Of a stretch of 5,261 nucleotides of DNA, positions 1 through 5,261 are shown one piece after another. The DNA is from Archaeoglobales archaeon (GTDB taxonomy: Archaea > Halobacteriota > Archaeoglobi > Archaeoglobales > Archaeoglobaceae): contig QMZF01000103.1 of the NCBI GenBank assembly GCA_003663055.1, forward strand, positions 1 to 5,261, given 5' to 3'. A program made the position numbers and the translations under genes. The notes under the pieces were generated by a model. That model saw nothing but the letters and a program-made list of their open reading frames with translations, was not told the DNA's origin and did not search any database. The stretch's first letter is position 1. Each line of letters begins with the position of its first letter.

Positions 1-27
1 AAATGATGAAAAGGGAGAGTCTGAGGC

Positions 28-216
28 ATGCTTCCTGAGATAAAAGGAATGGCCTGGAAAATCTCCGTTGCGGCAGGATTTCTAAGTATCTTGTTTGTTG
101 TTTTCATTGCCCTTGTTCTTTCGAGAATAAATGCAATAACATCTGCAGCAATTGCCTTTTCAATTGCTGTCGTATATACAATCTTCAGAATGAAGACAGA
201 AAGTCCTTGGAGGTAA
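28..216 (+). CDS. Small two-helix membrane protein, unknown function
   Basis: A 62-residue protein of unrecognised function, starting at ATG 28; the same frame has a TGA just upstream at 22-24, so the start is well bounded. Two hydrophobic stretches are visible, about residues 11-31 and 36-53, separated by a short SRINA turn, so it is probably a two-helix integral membrane protein. The last 11 residues, from about I52, are encoded by DNA that also reads on the other strand as a decayed 3' end of the cysteine hydrolase at 3171-3704. The tail (RMKTESPWR) is therefore likely acquired sequence rather than the original C-terminus, and the gene may be truncated. It is the only intact plus-strand gene and is convergent with the phosphate operon. 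A real gene is likely from the clean helix pattern, but no catalytic or binding motif is visible. Confidence 0.6.
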   Translation: MLPEIKGMAWKISVAAGFLSILFVVFIALVLSRINAITSAAIAFSIAVVYTIFRMKTESPWR

Positions 217-340
217 TTATCCTGGATTTTTATGCAATTCCACTCATAGCCATAGCTGTTAGCAATTAAGATTCCAACGTTAGCTTATAGCCGTTATCAC
301 TTGCTATAACTGAAGTAGATTTTTAAGATAACTTTAAGAC
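183..340 (-). pseudogene. Decayed 3' fragment of a nicotinamidase-like cysteine hydrolase (second copy)
   Basis: This stretch aligns with the 3' part of the intact cysteine hydrolase gene at 3171-3704, in the same orientation. The 30 bases from the GAAGACAG at 191 match those from 3179 at 26 positions, all four differences being transitions, and the next block, ACTCATAGCCATAGCTGT (242-259), is identical to the intact gene. The TGA stop is preserved (185-187 corresponds to 3171-3173). Between the blocks are several small deletions, so no open frame remains. Further in (about 310-338) a weaker match corresponds to the LGVSKIY segment, with about 45 bases lost in between; this outer part is less certain. 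The fragment overlaps the tail of the small membrane protein and perhaps the last codons of the CBS gene. It is either a displaced duplicate or the remnant of a close paralogue. Confidence 0.72.
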
Positions 341-724
341 GTGTGGGCAGCAATGATAGACTTTCATTATATCCATTAGGCTTACCATTCCAATAATTTC
401 GCCGCCTTCAGTTACTGCAAGTCTCGCTAGGTTGAGGTTGGCCATTAGCTTGGCTGCATGCATTATCTCCCAGCTTCCATCTATGCAAACTAAGGGTTTG
501 CTTGCAATCTCTGCAACCTTAATGTCGTCCAATTCCAACCCTTTAACTACAGCTTTAAAGACGATATCTCTAACGGTGATAACACCGTACGTATCCCTCT
601 CGCTCTGCGGTTCGACTATCAACGCTCTAATTCCCTTTTCAAGCATAATTTCTACGGCCTCAAATACACTTGCATCCGGTTTTATCTTCTCAATTTCCCT
701 GACCACGATATCCTTAACCTTCAT
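323..724 (-). CDS. Two-CBS-domain protein, third gene of the pit operon
   Basis: A 133-residue cytoplasmic protein made almost entirely of a tandem CBS pair (Bateman module): CBS1 about residues 1-62 and CBS2 about 69-123. Both carry the typical strand-helix ending, YGVITVRDI (T50, D53) and IGMVSLMDI (S115, D118), the usual ribose/phosphate-contacting positions for adenine nucleotides in this family. The start is ATG 724, four bases after the stop of the PhoU-like gene, with GGGGTGA overlapping that stop acting as ribosome binding site; a longer frame to 784 would overlap the upstream gene by 56 bases and is not preferred. Its place behind pit and a DUF47 gene suggests it senses nucleotide or energy state and adjusts phosphate uptake; that is inferred from context. 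The C-terminal tail after D118 has a Cys-Cys pair (C125, C126), and the last few codons (PHVLKLS) border the decayed hydrolase fragment and may be acquired. Confidence 0.88.
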   Translation of the reverse strand: MKVKDIVVREIEKIKPDASVFEAVEIMLEKGIRALIVEPQSERDTYGVITVRDIVFKAVVKGLELDDIKVAEIASKPLVCIDGSWEIMHAAKLMANLNLARLAVTEGGEIIGMVSLMDIMKVYHCCPHVLKLS

Positions 725-728
725 AACT

Positions 729-1397
729 TCACCCCATAAACACCGACTTAAACATTCTAGCCGAATCCTCAACGCTCTTTGCAATTTTTATGAGGTTCAT
801 TGCAAACTCTCGCATGAGAATCGCTTTCGAGGGTTCAAGGTCAAATATCTTTTTATTCAGCCTCATAAGCATTGAGCCTAGTTTCTCTTCAACTCTTTCA
901 ATTTCTGAAACGTGATTTGAAACCTCTTCCACCTCCCTTTTGCTAAATGAAGTCTTAAGTAGAGATGAAGTATGATTAACTAGATGTTCGTACATAGCAA
1001 CGAGTTCCTTTAGATTCTTTAAAATGTCTTCTAAATCCTTCCATAGCTCTTCTGGAACCTCTACTTTTTTAAAACTCATAACTTTTGCCAAGGTCTCGCA
1101 TCTATTTGCAATTACATCCTGGGTAAACAAAAAGTTGAAGAGCTTGTACTTGTCAACGGGTAAAACCAAAGATTCAGAGGTTTTATCCATTATTTTTCTT
1201 TTTATCAAATCAGCTTCATGCTCAACTTTATCTATTTCCTTTCCAATTCTCTTAACTTCATCCATCTTTCCATCTTTATAAGCAGCGAACTGTTCTATCA
1301 ATAACTCTATTGCCCTACCACATATCTCCGCATGCTTAACTAGATCTTCGAATGGGGAATATCCAAATACATCAAATACAGACCTTATAAACTTCAT
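729..1397 (-). CDS. PhoU-like protein, DUF47 family, partner of Pit permease
   Basis: A 222-residue, highly helical, charged protein of the DUF47/PhoU-like family (TIGR00153 type), which is commonly encoded next to PiT permeases and thought to control them. It shows the PhoU-fold pattern of long amphipathic helices with E/DxxxD metal-binding signatures: EIDKVEHEAD at 54-63 and a QDVIANRCE stretch near 93-101, with a second-half helix containing IAKSVEDSA near the C-terminus. The length fits the family (about 200-225). The start is ATG 1397, giving [12 protein letters not shown], the usual family beginning; the frame is open to 1469 but that would lie inside pit. The ATG shares one base with the pit stop (TAATG), so translation is probably coupled to pit. 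It has no DNA-binding domain, so it likely acts on the transporter itself in the cytoplasm; that is inference from the family and operon. Confidence 0.92.
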   Translation of the reverse strand: MKFIRSVFDVFGYSPFEDLVKHAEICGRAIELLIEQFAAYKDGKMDEVKRIGKEIDKVEHEADLIKRKIMDKTSESLVLPVDKYKLFNFLFTQDVIANRCETLAKVMSFKKVEVPEELWKDLEDILKNLKELVAMYEHLVNHTSSLLKTSFSKREVEEVSNHVSEIERVEEKLGSMLMRLNKKIFDLEPSKAILMREFAMNLIKIAKSVEDSARMFKSVFMG

Positions 1398-2392
1398 TAG
1401 CCTAATATGATTAGAATGTAATATATAAGCGTTGTTAGAACCGTTGTAATTGGAATTGTTAAGAGCCACGATATGGTGATTGTTCCTACAATCCTTAAAT
1501 CTATACTTGCAATACCTCTCGCAAGCCCAACACCTATAACGCTACCAACGATTGTGTGGGTTGTTGAGATCGGCATACCTAAGTATGAAGCTGCTAAGAC
1601 CGTTGTTGCGGTTGAAAATTCTGCTGAAAAACCTCTGGTCCAAGTAAGCTCTGTTATTCTCTTGCCAACAACCTCCATAACTCTATATCCCCAGGTAGCA
1701 ATTCCTACGGCTATTCCAAGACCACCAAGCATGAGAATCCATGGTGGTGTTTCGGCATACCCAAAAGCTGCGCAAACGGGGCCCACAGCGTTTGCAACGT
1801 CATTGCTTCCGTGTGCAAAAGCAACAAAGCATGCACTTAGAACTTGGAGGTACCTAAAAACCCTTTCGACGCTTGTAACATCAAAATTCTCAAGAAGGAT
1901 CTTTCTTATTAAGTAAAAGGTGAGAAAGCCTAGAAGTGCTCCAAAGAATGGAGAAAGAACCCAGCTTAAGATTATTCTTAACAGTACAAACCATTTTATC
2001 GCATCCAAGTCGAGTAAGCCGTTAAGCCATGCAGCAATGCCAAATCCCAGAACTGCCCCGACTATTGAATGGGAAGTCGAAACAGGCAAGCCATAGTAGG
2101 TTGCAATTGTTACCCAAAGACTTGCCGATAGGATAGATGCAAAGGCTCCTAAGATAACGATATCCTGGCTAAGAAACTCAATCGGAACTATTCCCTTTGC
2201 GATTGTATGCGTAACCCTGTGCCCAAAGAAGCTAGCCCCTAGAAATTCAAGGATACAGGCTAAAAAAATAATCTGCTTTATTGTTAAAGCCTTACTACCA
2301 TAGGATGTTCCCATAGAATTCGCAGCATCGTTAGCACCGATGTTCCAAGCCATGTAAAGGCCTACAATGAGTATCGGGAGTATAAAATCCAT
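1397..2392 (-). CDS. pit: Inorganic phosphate permease, PiT family
   Basis: A 331-residue polytopic membrane protein of the PiT family (PF01384), which imports phosphate by coupling to a cation gradient. The two family signatures are present and reflect the internal duplication: [10 protein letters not shown] (residues 19-28) and [10 protein letters not shown] (195-204). Each half also has the paired GxPxSTxHxIVG motif, [12 protein letters not shown] (101-112) and [12 protein letters not shown] (272-283). The length is typical for short archaeal PiT proteins, and no key residue is missing. The start ATG 2392 gives an N-terminus leading directly into the first helix. There is no good ribosome binding site, but a TATA box about 25 bases upstream predicts a near-leaderless transcript. 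It is the first gene of an operon with a PhoU-like and a CBS protein. Since the nearby pst genes are destroyed, it may be the main phosphate importer of this locus. Confidence 0.96.
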   Translation of the reverse strand: MDFILPILIVGLYMAWNIGANDAANSMGTSYGSKALTIKQIIFLACILEFLGASFFGHRVTHTIAKGIVPIEFLSQDIVILGAFASILSASLWVTIATYYGLPVSTSHSIVGAVLGFGIAAWLNGLLDLDAIKWFVLLRIILSWVLSPFFGALLGFLTFYLIRKILLENFDVTSVERVFRYLQVLSACFVAFAHGSNDVANAVGPVCAAFGYAETPPWILMLGGLGIAVGIATWGYRVMEVVGKRITELTWTRGFSAEFSTATTVLAASYLGMPISTTHTIVGSVIGVGLARGIASIDLRIVGTITISWLLTIPITTVLTTLIYYILIILG

Positions 2393-2434
2393 GAGCTAGG
2401 GATTTTATTAGAATATATATATTTTCTCTACATA
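2393..2434 (-). promoter_or_regulatory. Promoter of the pit operon with putative phosphate box
   Basis: Reading the minus strand, TATGTAGAGAAAA (2434-2422) is followed at once by the TATA-like ATATATATTC, centred near 2417, about 25 bases before the pit ATG. This places transcription start at or near the ATG, as is common in archaea. The 13-base box recurs exactly at 4857-4869 in front of the dead pst genes, 28 bases from its ATG against 29 here. Its position directly upstream of TATA is where a transcription factor B recognition element and a repressor site would lie. A role in phosphate control is inferred. Confidence 0.65.
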
Positions 2435-2456
2435 ATCTCTGTAGAGTATAGAGATT
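2426..2456. repeat. Nested inverted repeats upstream of pit (possible operator)
   Basis: Two overlapping perfect 7-bp inverted repeats: CTCTACA (2426-2432) with TGTAGAG (2440-2446), and AATCTCT (2434-2440) with AGAGATT (2450-2456). The first overlaps the box shared with the pst promoter. They lie just upstream of the pit TATA box, so they could be a dimeric regulator site, or two mutually exclusive hairpins if transcribed. Chance is possible in AT-rich DNA, but two perfect overlapping arms in 31 bases at this position is notable. Confidence 0.5.
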
Positions 2457-2527
2457 CGTTATATCGGCGTATCTTATTTAAGTAATTATAGAGAGGAAAT
2501 ATGATAGTGCTGCTCACCTTTAAACTC

Positions 2528-3101
2528 TACCTATATTTATTTTTTGTTTTTGTTATTCCAGAAGAAAAGACGGATTCAACCAAACTCCTTTCTCCAAAGC
2601 TCTCATATCTGAACCTAACACCCAAGCGTTGCAGAGCATTTCCCTACGGCCCTTTGTCAAGAATTATCTCTTCAACCTCGCACATCTTCAAAACCTCTTT
2701 AAAGAAGGAGTAAGCAGTCAAAGCATTTCTTGCGGGATAAATTTAAATGGATGATTTTATTCCTTTCTACATCTAAAGCAGCGAATAAGCTTTCTGCCAT
2801 TGTACTTCAGAATGGATTCATCAACAGCAATTCGAATTGCAAGCTTTTTTACTTATTTTCTTTCAGACTCGAGAGCGTCCTTAAACTTTTCTACCCAGTA
2901 ATGAACAGTCGATTTTCCAACGTTTAAGAGAAGAGCTATCCTTCTAAAGCTTGAAGAGAGAAGATACATCGCTATTGCTGCAAGCTTGATCTCTAAGGAT
3001 ATATTATTCCTTTCAAAGATGTCAAATCCTTTCAGTAACTCAATAAGGTTGTTTTCTCCTATATCCGCCGTCACCATAAAAGATGATGGATAGTTGTTCA
3101 A
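2528..3101 (-). pseudogene. Decayed DDE transposase (IS6/IS240-like)
   Basis: The remains of an insertion sequence transposase can be followed along the whole stretch in broken frames. The N-terminal part (start TTG 3101 or, better, ATG 3077) has a helix-turn-helix, FRRIALLLNVGKSTVHYWVEKF. An in-frame TAA (2853-2855) interrupts it; the same frame then continues with KLAIRIAVDESILKYNGRKL, containing the first catalytic Asp (codon 2820-2822). A frameshift near 2783 leads to AALDVERNKIIHLNLSRKK, and another near 2704 to FKEVLKMCEVEEIILDKGP, with the second Asp. A TAG at 2644-2646 probably replaces the Trp of the usual GPWY. The last part, NALQRLGVRFRYESFGERS then LVESVFSS, holds the catalytic Glu (2576-2578). 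At least four lesions make it dead. No terminal inverted repeats were found, so element ends are unknown. The exact family is judged from motif pattern only. Confidence 0.85.
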
Positions 3102-3170
3102 TTATTTATGATGTTCTATGCTTATTTGGACACGTCCGTTATTCCGATAGGTAAAATGCTTACCGTTGCT

Positions 3171-3704
3171 TCAGATCGAAGACAGAAAATCCCTAGAGGT
3201 AATCATCTCCGCCCTCAGGATTTTTTCCATGTGATACAACCCATACTCATAGCCATAGCTGTCAATAGCTGCCGTGCAGTCCTTAATAACAGCTATGCTG
3301 TACCCCCGCTGTACAGCATCTATTGCCGTATGCATTACGCATATATTGGTTGCAACGCCTGCAAGATAGATTTTACTAACTCCAAGCTCTCTAAGCAATA
3401 AATCGAGGTCTGTTGCAAAGAATGCAGAATACCTCCTCTTCTTAATGTAATAATCCGCTTTAGGCAATTCATCTATTACCTCAGCTCCTCTGCTGTTCTC
3501 GATGCAATGCTTTGGCCAAACTTTAAACTCAGCGTCATCTTCGCGATGCCAATCCTGCGTGTATATCACAGGCATTTTCCCTTTTGCTCTCTCCACAACC
3601 ATTTTAAGAGGTTCAAACGTATCTTTAACGTGTTCTCCGATAAAAAGGCTGCCATCGCTGTAGCAGAAATCCTTTTGCATGTCGACAACAACCAAGCACT
3701 CCAT
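3171..3704 (-). CDS. Nicotinamidase-like cysteine hydrolase (isochorismatase superfamily)
   Basis: A 177-residue cytoplasmic hydrolase of the isochorismatase-like superfamily, most likely a nicotinamidase (PncA-like: nicotinamide to nicotinate plus ammonia, NAD salvage). The catalytic triad is visible: D8 in VVVDMQKDF, K89 in KRRYSAF and C122 in GVATNICV, with the V117-A118 pair forming the usual cis-peptide region. The metal ligands D51 and H53 (DWH) and H66 (WPKHC) match nicotinamidases. The TNICV wording around the cysteine is less typical than TDYCV, so another amide substrate is possible and no symbol is given. The start ATG 3704 is bounded by an upstream in-frame TGA. An AT-rich TTTTATTT near 3729 lies about 25 bases before it, suggesting its own promoter and little leader. 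A decayed copy of its 3' end lies at 183-340. Confidence 0.9.
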   Translation of the reverse strand: MECLVVVDMQKDFCYSDGSLFIGEHVKDTFEPLKMVVERAKGKMPVIYTQDWHREDDAEFKVWPKHCIENSRGAEVIDELPKADYYIKKRRYSAFFATDLDLLLRELGVSKIYLAGVATNICVMHTAIDAVQRGYSIAVIKDCTAAIDSYGYEYGLYHMEKILRAEMITSRDFLSSI

Positions 3705-3721
3705 GTGCTGGCTTAGACGGA

Positions 3722-3736
3722 TGGAAATAAAATTGT
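3722..3736 (-). promoter_or_regulatory. Probable TATA box of the cysteine hydrolase gene
   Basis: On the minus strand CAATTTTATTTCC is centred about 25 bases upstream of the ATG at 3704, the expected archaeal TATA-to-start distance for a leaderless transcript. No ribosome binding site lies close to the ATG, which fits. Spacing is the only support. Confidence 0.4.
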
Positions 3737-3832
3737 ATCACCACAACTCCGAAAGCTTTATGGTAATAAATAGTTAAAATTTTTTTAAAGTTTAAGGAGG
3801 TGAGAGCCGAGCAAGGAATAATATATCCAATT

Positions 3833-4786
3833 TTATTGAACCTCTACTGCAAGATCGAGGGCTATTTCAGCGATGTCTGCTGAATACGCGGCAATTCTTG
3901 TAATGCTGTCAACTATCGATTTTATTAGTATAGCCTCCTCGACTTCGTGTTCTATTATCTTTCTGTAAAATCTCTCTTCAATTGTCTTTAAATCTCCAAA
4001 TTCCGTTAAAACTGTGTCTGCCAATTCGTTATCCTTCCTGAAAAATGCGACACTGGACATCTTAAGCATTTCAAGACATGGTTCAACAATACCGCACAAC
4101 TCTGGCATGCTCCTTCCCAATCTCAGTAGAGATCTAGCCATGTTCGCTTCGTGATCTGCGATGCGCTCAAAACGCCTAGCAAAGCTCCAGTAGCCGAGAA
4201 GTTCTCTTGGAATGACAGCCTCGCCCTGTATTGCCGTGTTAACTTGTCTGAGGACGAGAAAGTGAAGTTTGTCAACCTCGTATTCCCTTAGGATAATGGA
4301 ATTGCACACGTACTCACTGAACTCCTTAAGAGTCAAGCAGAAATCCGATAACATTGCTACGCACGTATTGCTCATCTTCTCAAGAACGTCGCTGGACTTG
4401 AACCTGTCATCAAGAAAGATTTCTATACTTATTTCTTTTCCAATGTCCTCCATTATTTCTGCTCCAATGAGAGTGTCCGCTGCGGTAGAGGCTGCTCTTC
4501 TATGTTCTTCATTGTAAACCTTTATCCTGAGAGAGTCGTAGCCAGCAAGATAGCAGGAAATTATCCTCCTAGTTAAACACGCCTCTCCCAACCCTTTGGC
4601 ATCGATTTTTGCTTCTTTTCTTACAGACTTCGGTATGTGGGGAGATATGCATATCGCCTGCTTTCCAACATGCATAACTACAGAATCCCCAGCCTTTAAG
4701 CCGTTCTCCTCAACCCAACCCTTTGGCAGTGTGACGATGTAGCTGCTACCACCACTGAAGTATATCTTCCTAGCTTCGACCTTCAC
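3833..4786 (-). CDS. phoU: Phosphate regulator with AbrB/SpoVT DNA-binding domain fused to PhoU domains
   Basis: A 317-residue protein of the archaeal PhoU type. Residues 1-48 are a swapped-hairpin AbrB/SpoVT domain (RKIYFSGGSSYIVTLPKGW, then GLKAGDSVV), so it probably binds DNA, unlike bacterial PhoU. After a linker region, about 130-317 form paired PhoU three-helix repeats with family-like motifs REYEVDKLHFLVLRQV (167-182), FERIADHEANMA (206-217) and ITRIAAYSADIAEIA (295-309). The start is GTG 4786; an in-frame TAA just upstream excludes anything longer, and a TATA box about 26 bases before suggests a leaderless transcript. It is divergent from the ruined pst genes, the classic neighbour of such regulators, and appears intact although its transporter is gone. 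Likely role: phosphate-responsive repressor, perhaps now of the pit operon, which shares a promoter box with pst. The role is inferred. Confidence 0.9.
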   Translation of the reverse strand: MKVEARKIYFSGGSSYIVTLPKGWVEENGLKAGDSVVMHVGKQAICISPHIPKSVRKEAKIDAKGLGEACLTRRIISCYLAGYDSLRIKVYNEEHRRAASTAADTLIGAEIMEDIGKEISIEIFLDDRFKSSDVLEKMSNTCVAMLSDFCLTLKEFSEYVCNSIILREYEVDKLHFLVLRQVNTAIQGEAVIPRELLGYWSFARRFERIADHEANMARSLLRLGRSMPELCGIVEPCLEMLKMSSVAFFRKDNELADTVLTEFGDLKTIEERFYRKIIEHEVEEAILIKSIVDSITRIAAYSADIAEIALDLAVEVQ

Positions 4787-4806
4787 GAGTGCGAGTGCTA
4801 GTTATT

Positions 4807-4818
4807 GATATTTATTCT
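4807..4818 (-). promoter_or_regulatory. Probable TATA box of the AbrB-PhoU regulator gene
   Basis: The minus strand reads AGAATAAATATC, centred about 26 bases before the GTG start at 4786, predicting transcription start at or next to the start codon. Two tandem GCACTC units sit directly before the GTG and no ribosome binding site is visible. The intergenic region also holds the inverted pair TATCTA (4819-4824) and TAGATA (4839-4844), and TACTT-A-AAGTA at 4848-4858. Confidence 0.45.
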
Positions 4819-4856
4819 TATCTACCCATCAAGTATCATAGATATTTTACTTAAAG

Positions 4857-4880
4857 TATGTAGAGAAAAATAGATAAAAG
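4857..4880 (+). promoter_or_regulatory. Relic promoter of the pst genes with the shared phosphate box
   Basis: TATGTAGAGAAAA (4857-4869) is identical to the box in front of pit (2422-2434, minus strand) and is likewise followed directly by a TATA-like stretch, ATAGATAAAA. The first ATG (4898) lies 28 bases after the box; in pit the gap is 29. Sequence, neighbour element and spacing all agree, so this is probably a former pst promoter of the same regulon. It may still fire and produce a non-coding transcript. Confidence 0.6.
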
Positions 4881-4897
4881 GCTATCAGTTAATAGTC

Positions 4898-4927
4898 ATG
4901 AAGAGATTGGTATTAGCACCGTTTTAA
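4898..4927 (+). pseudogene. pstS: Probable remnant of the pstS start
   Basis: From ATG 4898 the frame reads MKRLVLAPF then stop. This resembles the beginning of a lipoprotein or secreted signal peptide (positive n-region, then hydrophobic residues), as expected for PstS, the phosphate-binding protein that usually heads a pst operon. It stands at the right place behind a promoter and just 12 bases before the pstB remnant. If correct, the rest of pstS and all of pstC and pstA have been deleted. Nine residues cannot prove identity; the support is position and promoter match. Confidence 0.4.
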
Positions 4928-4939
4928 GTGTTCAATAGA

Positions 4940-5261
4940 ATGAACGAAGTATTGGGGTTAAAACAGGTAGTATTTGAGGGAAAAACACATATGAAAAACA
5001 TGGACCTTGCCTGGCCCAGGAGAAAGATAGGATAGTGTTCCAAAAGCCGAATCCTTTTCCAAAATCAATTTACGATAACGTGGCTTATGGGCCGAGAATA
5101 CAGGGTATAAAAGACAAGAAAAAGCTGACCAATATAGAAAAGTCTAAAGCGTTGTGGAATGAAGTAAAGATCGATTGAATCTGCCATGGCTCTGAGCGCT
5201 GGACAGCTTAGCAACGCTTATGCATAGCGAGAAATTCTACTGATGGAACAAGCTTCAGCTC
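4940..5261 (+). pseudogene. pstB: Decayed pstB, phosphate ABC transporter ATPase
   Basis: A ruined PstB gene that runs off the window end. The N-terminal part (ATG 4940) reads [20 protein letters not shown], then MDLA, matching the PstB pattern YYGEKHALKNVDL. Then about 40 residues including the Walker A loop are missing, and the frame jumps to RRKIG with a stop at 5033-5035. One base out of frame, [20 protein letters not shown] (5035 on) is the nearly diagnostic PstB Q-loop region, continuing through RIQGIK to ALWNEVK. A lost base near 5169 shifts the frame to SAMALSAGQ (5180 on), a signature motif with LSGGQ changed to LSAGQ. Another shift near 5209 gives QRLCIAR (5212-5232), then about seven codons are missing before ILLMEQASA (5234 on), where the Walker B DEP has become EQ. 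The gene cannot make a working ATPase. The good residual match suggests fairly recent loss. Confidence 0.93.

Noticed and set aside
2..43. Possible C-terminal end of an upstream gene (NDEKGESEACFLR then stop)
   Set aside because: Only 13 codons are in the window and the other two frames also end within the first 38 bases, so the frame cannot be chosen.
432..875. 147-codon plus-strand open frame
   Set aside because: It lies antisense to the CBS and PhoU-like genes, has no domain pattern, and is Ser/Leu/Ile-rich like a mirror of helical coding sequence.
1473..1916. 147-codon plus-strand open frame
   Set aside because: Antisense to the conserved part of pit, with no independent motif.
2501..2927. 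Two plus-strand open frames (2501-2713 and 2730-2927)
   Set aside because: Both are mirrors of the decayed transposase on the minus strand; the protein motifs are only on that strand.
3108..3401. Plus-strand frame beginning MMFYAYLDTSVI, reminiscent of a PIN-domain toxin start
   Set aside because: Only about 15 residues look PIN-like, and from 3171 on the frame is antisense to the intact cysteine hydrolase. It could be chance; no toxin body or antitoxin is present.
3773..3795. AT-rich run with seven T's, considered as a terminator
   Set aside because: No clear stem precedes it on either strand, and it could equally be promoter DNA.
4269..4517. 82-codon plus-strand open frame
   Set aside because: Antisense to the PhoU domains of the regulator, with no motif.

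Overview
This window looks archaeal, most likely a thermophilic euryarchaeote of the Archaeoglobales type. The evidence is the presence of a PiT phosphate permease, a DUF47 PhoU-like protein, an AbrB-PhoU fusion regulator, very short or absent 5' leaders, and AT-rich TATA boxes about 25 bases before the start codons. The genus is an inference from protein style only. All intact genes except the first small one are on the minus strand.

Layout, left to right. A short two-helix membrane protein (28-216, +) runs at its C-terminus into a decayed antisense copy of the 3' end of a cysteine hydrolase gene (183-340). Next is a compact minus-strand operon, read right to left: pit phosphate permease (1397-2392), DUF47/PhoU-like protein (729-1397, overlapping pit by one base) and a two-CBS protein (323-724, 4 bases after the DUF47 gene). 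Its promoter region (2393-2456) has a TATA box and nested inverted repeats. From 2528 to 3101 lies a decayed DDE transposase broken by stops and frameshifts. It is followed by an intact nicotinamidase-like cysteine hydrolase (3171-3704) and an AbrB-PhoU regulator (3833-4786). To the right of the regulator, on the plus strand, are the ruins of a Pst phosphate ABC transporter: a promoter, a probable start of pstS, and a heavily deleted pstB that runs off the window end.

The main story is phosphate uptake. The locus seems to have held a high-affinity Pst system divergent from its PhoU regulator. Pst has been destroyed, while the regulator and a PiT operon 1.4 kb away remain intact. The dead pst promoter and the live pit promoter share a 13-base box, TATGTAGAGAAAA, at almost the same distance from the start codon (28 and 29 bases). 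This suggests a common phosphate regulon box, possibly the target of the surviving AbrB-PhoU protein. The pit operon and transposase remnant also lie between two direct copies of the cysteine hydrolase 3' end, one live and one dead. That arrangement suggests an old insertion or tandem duplication brought the module here.
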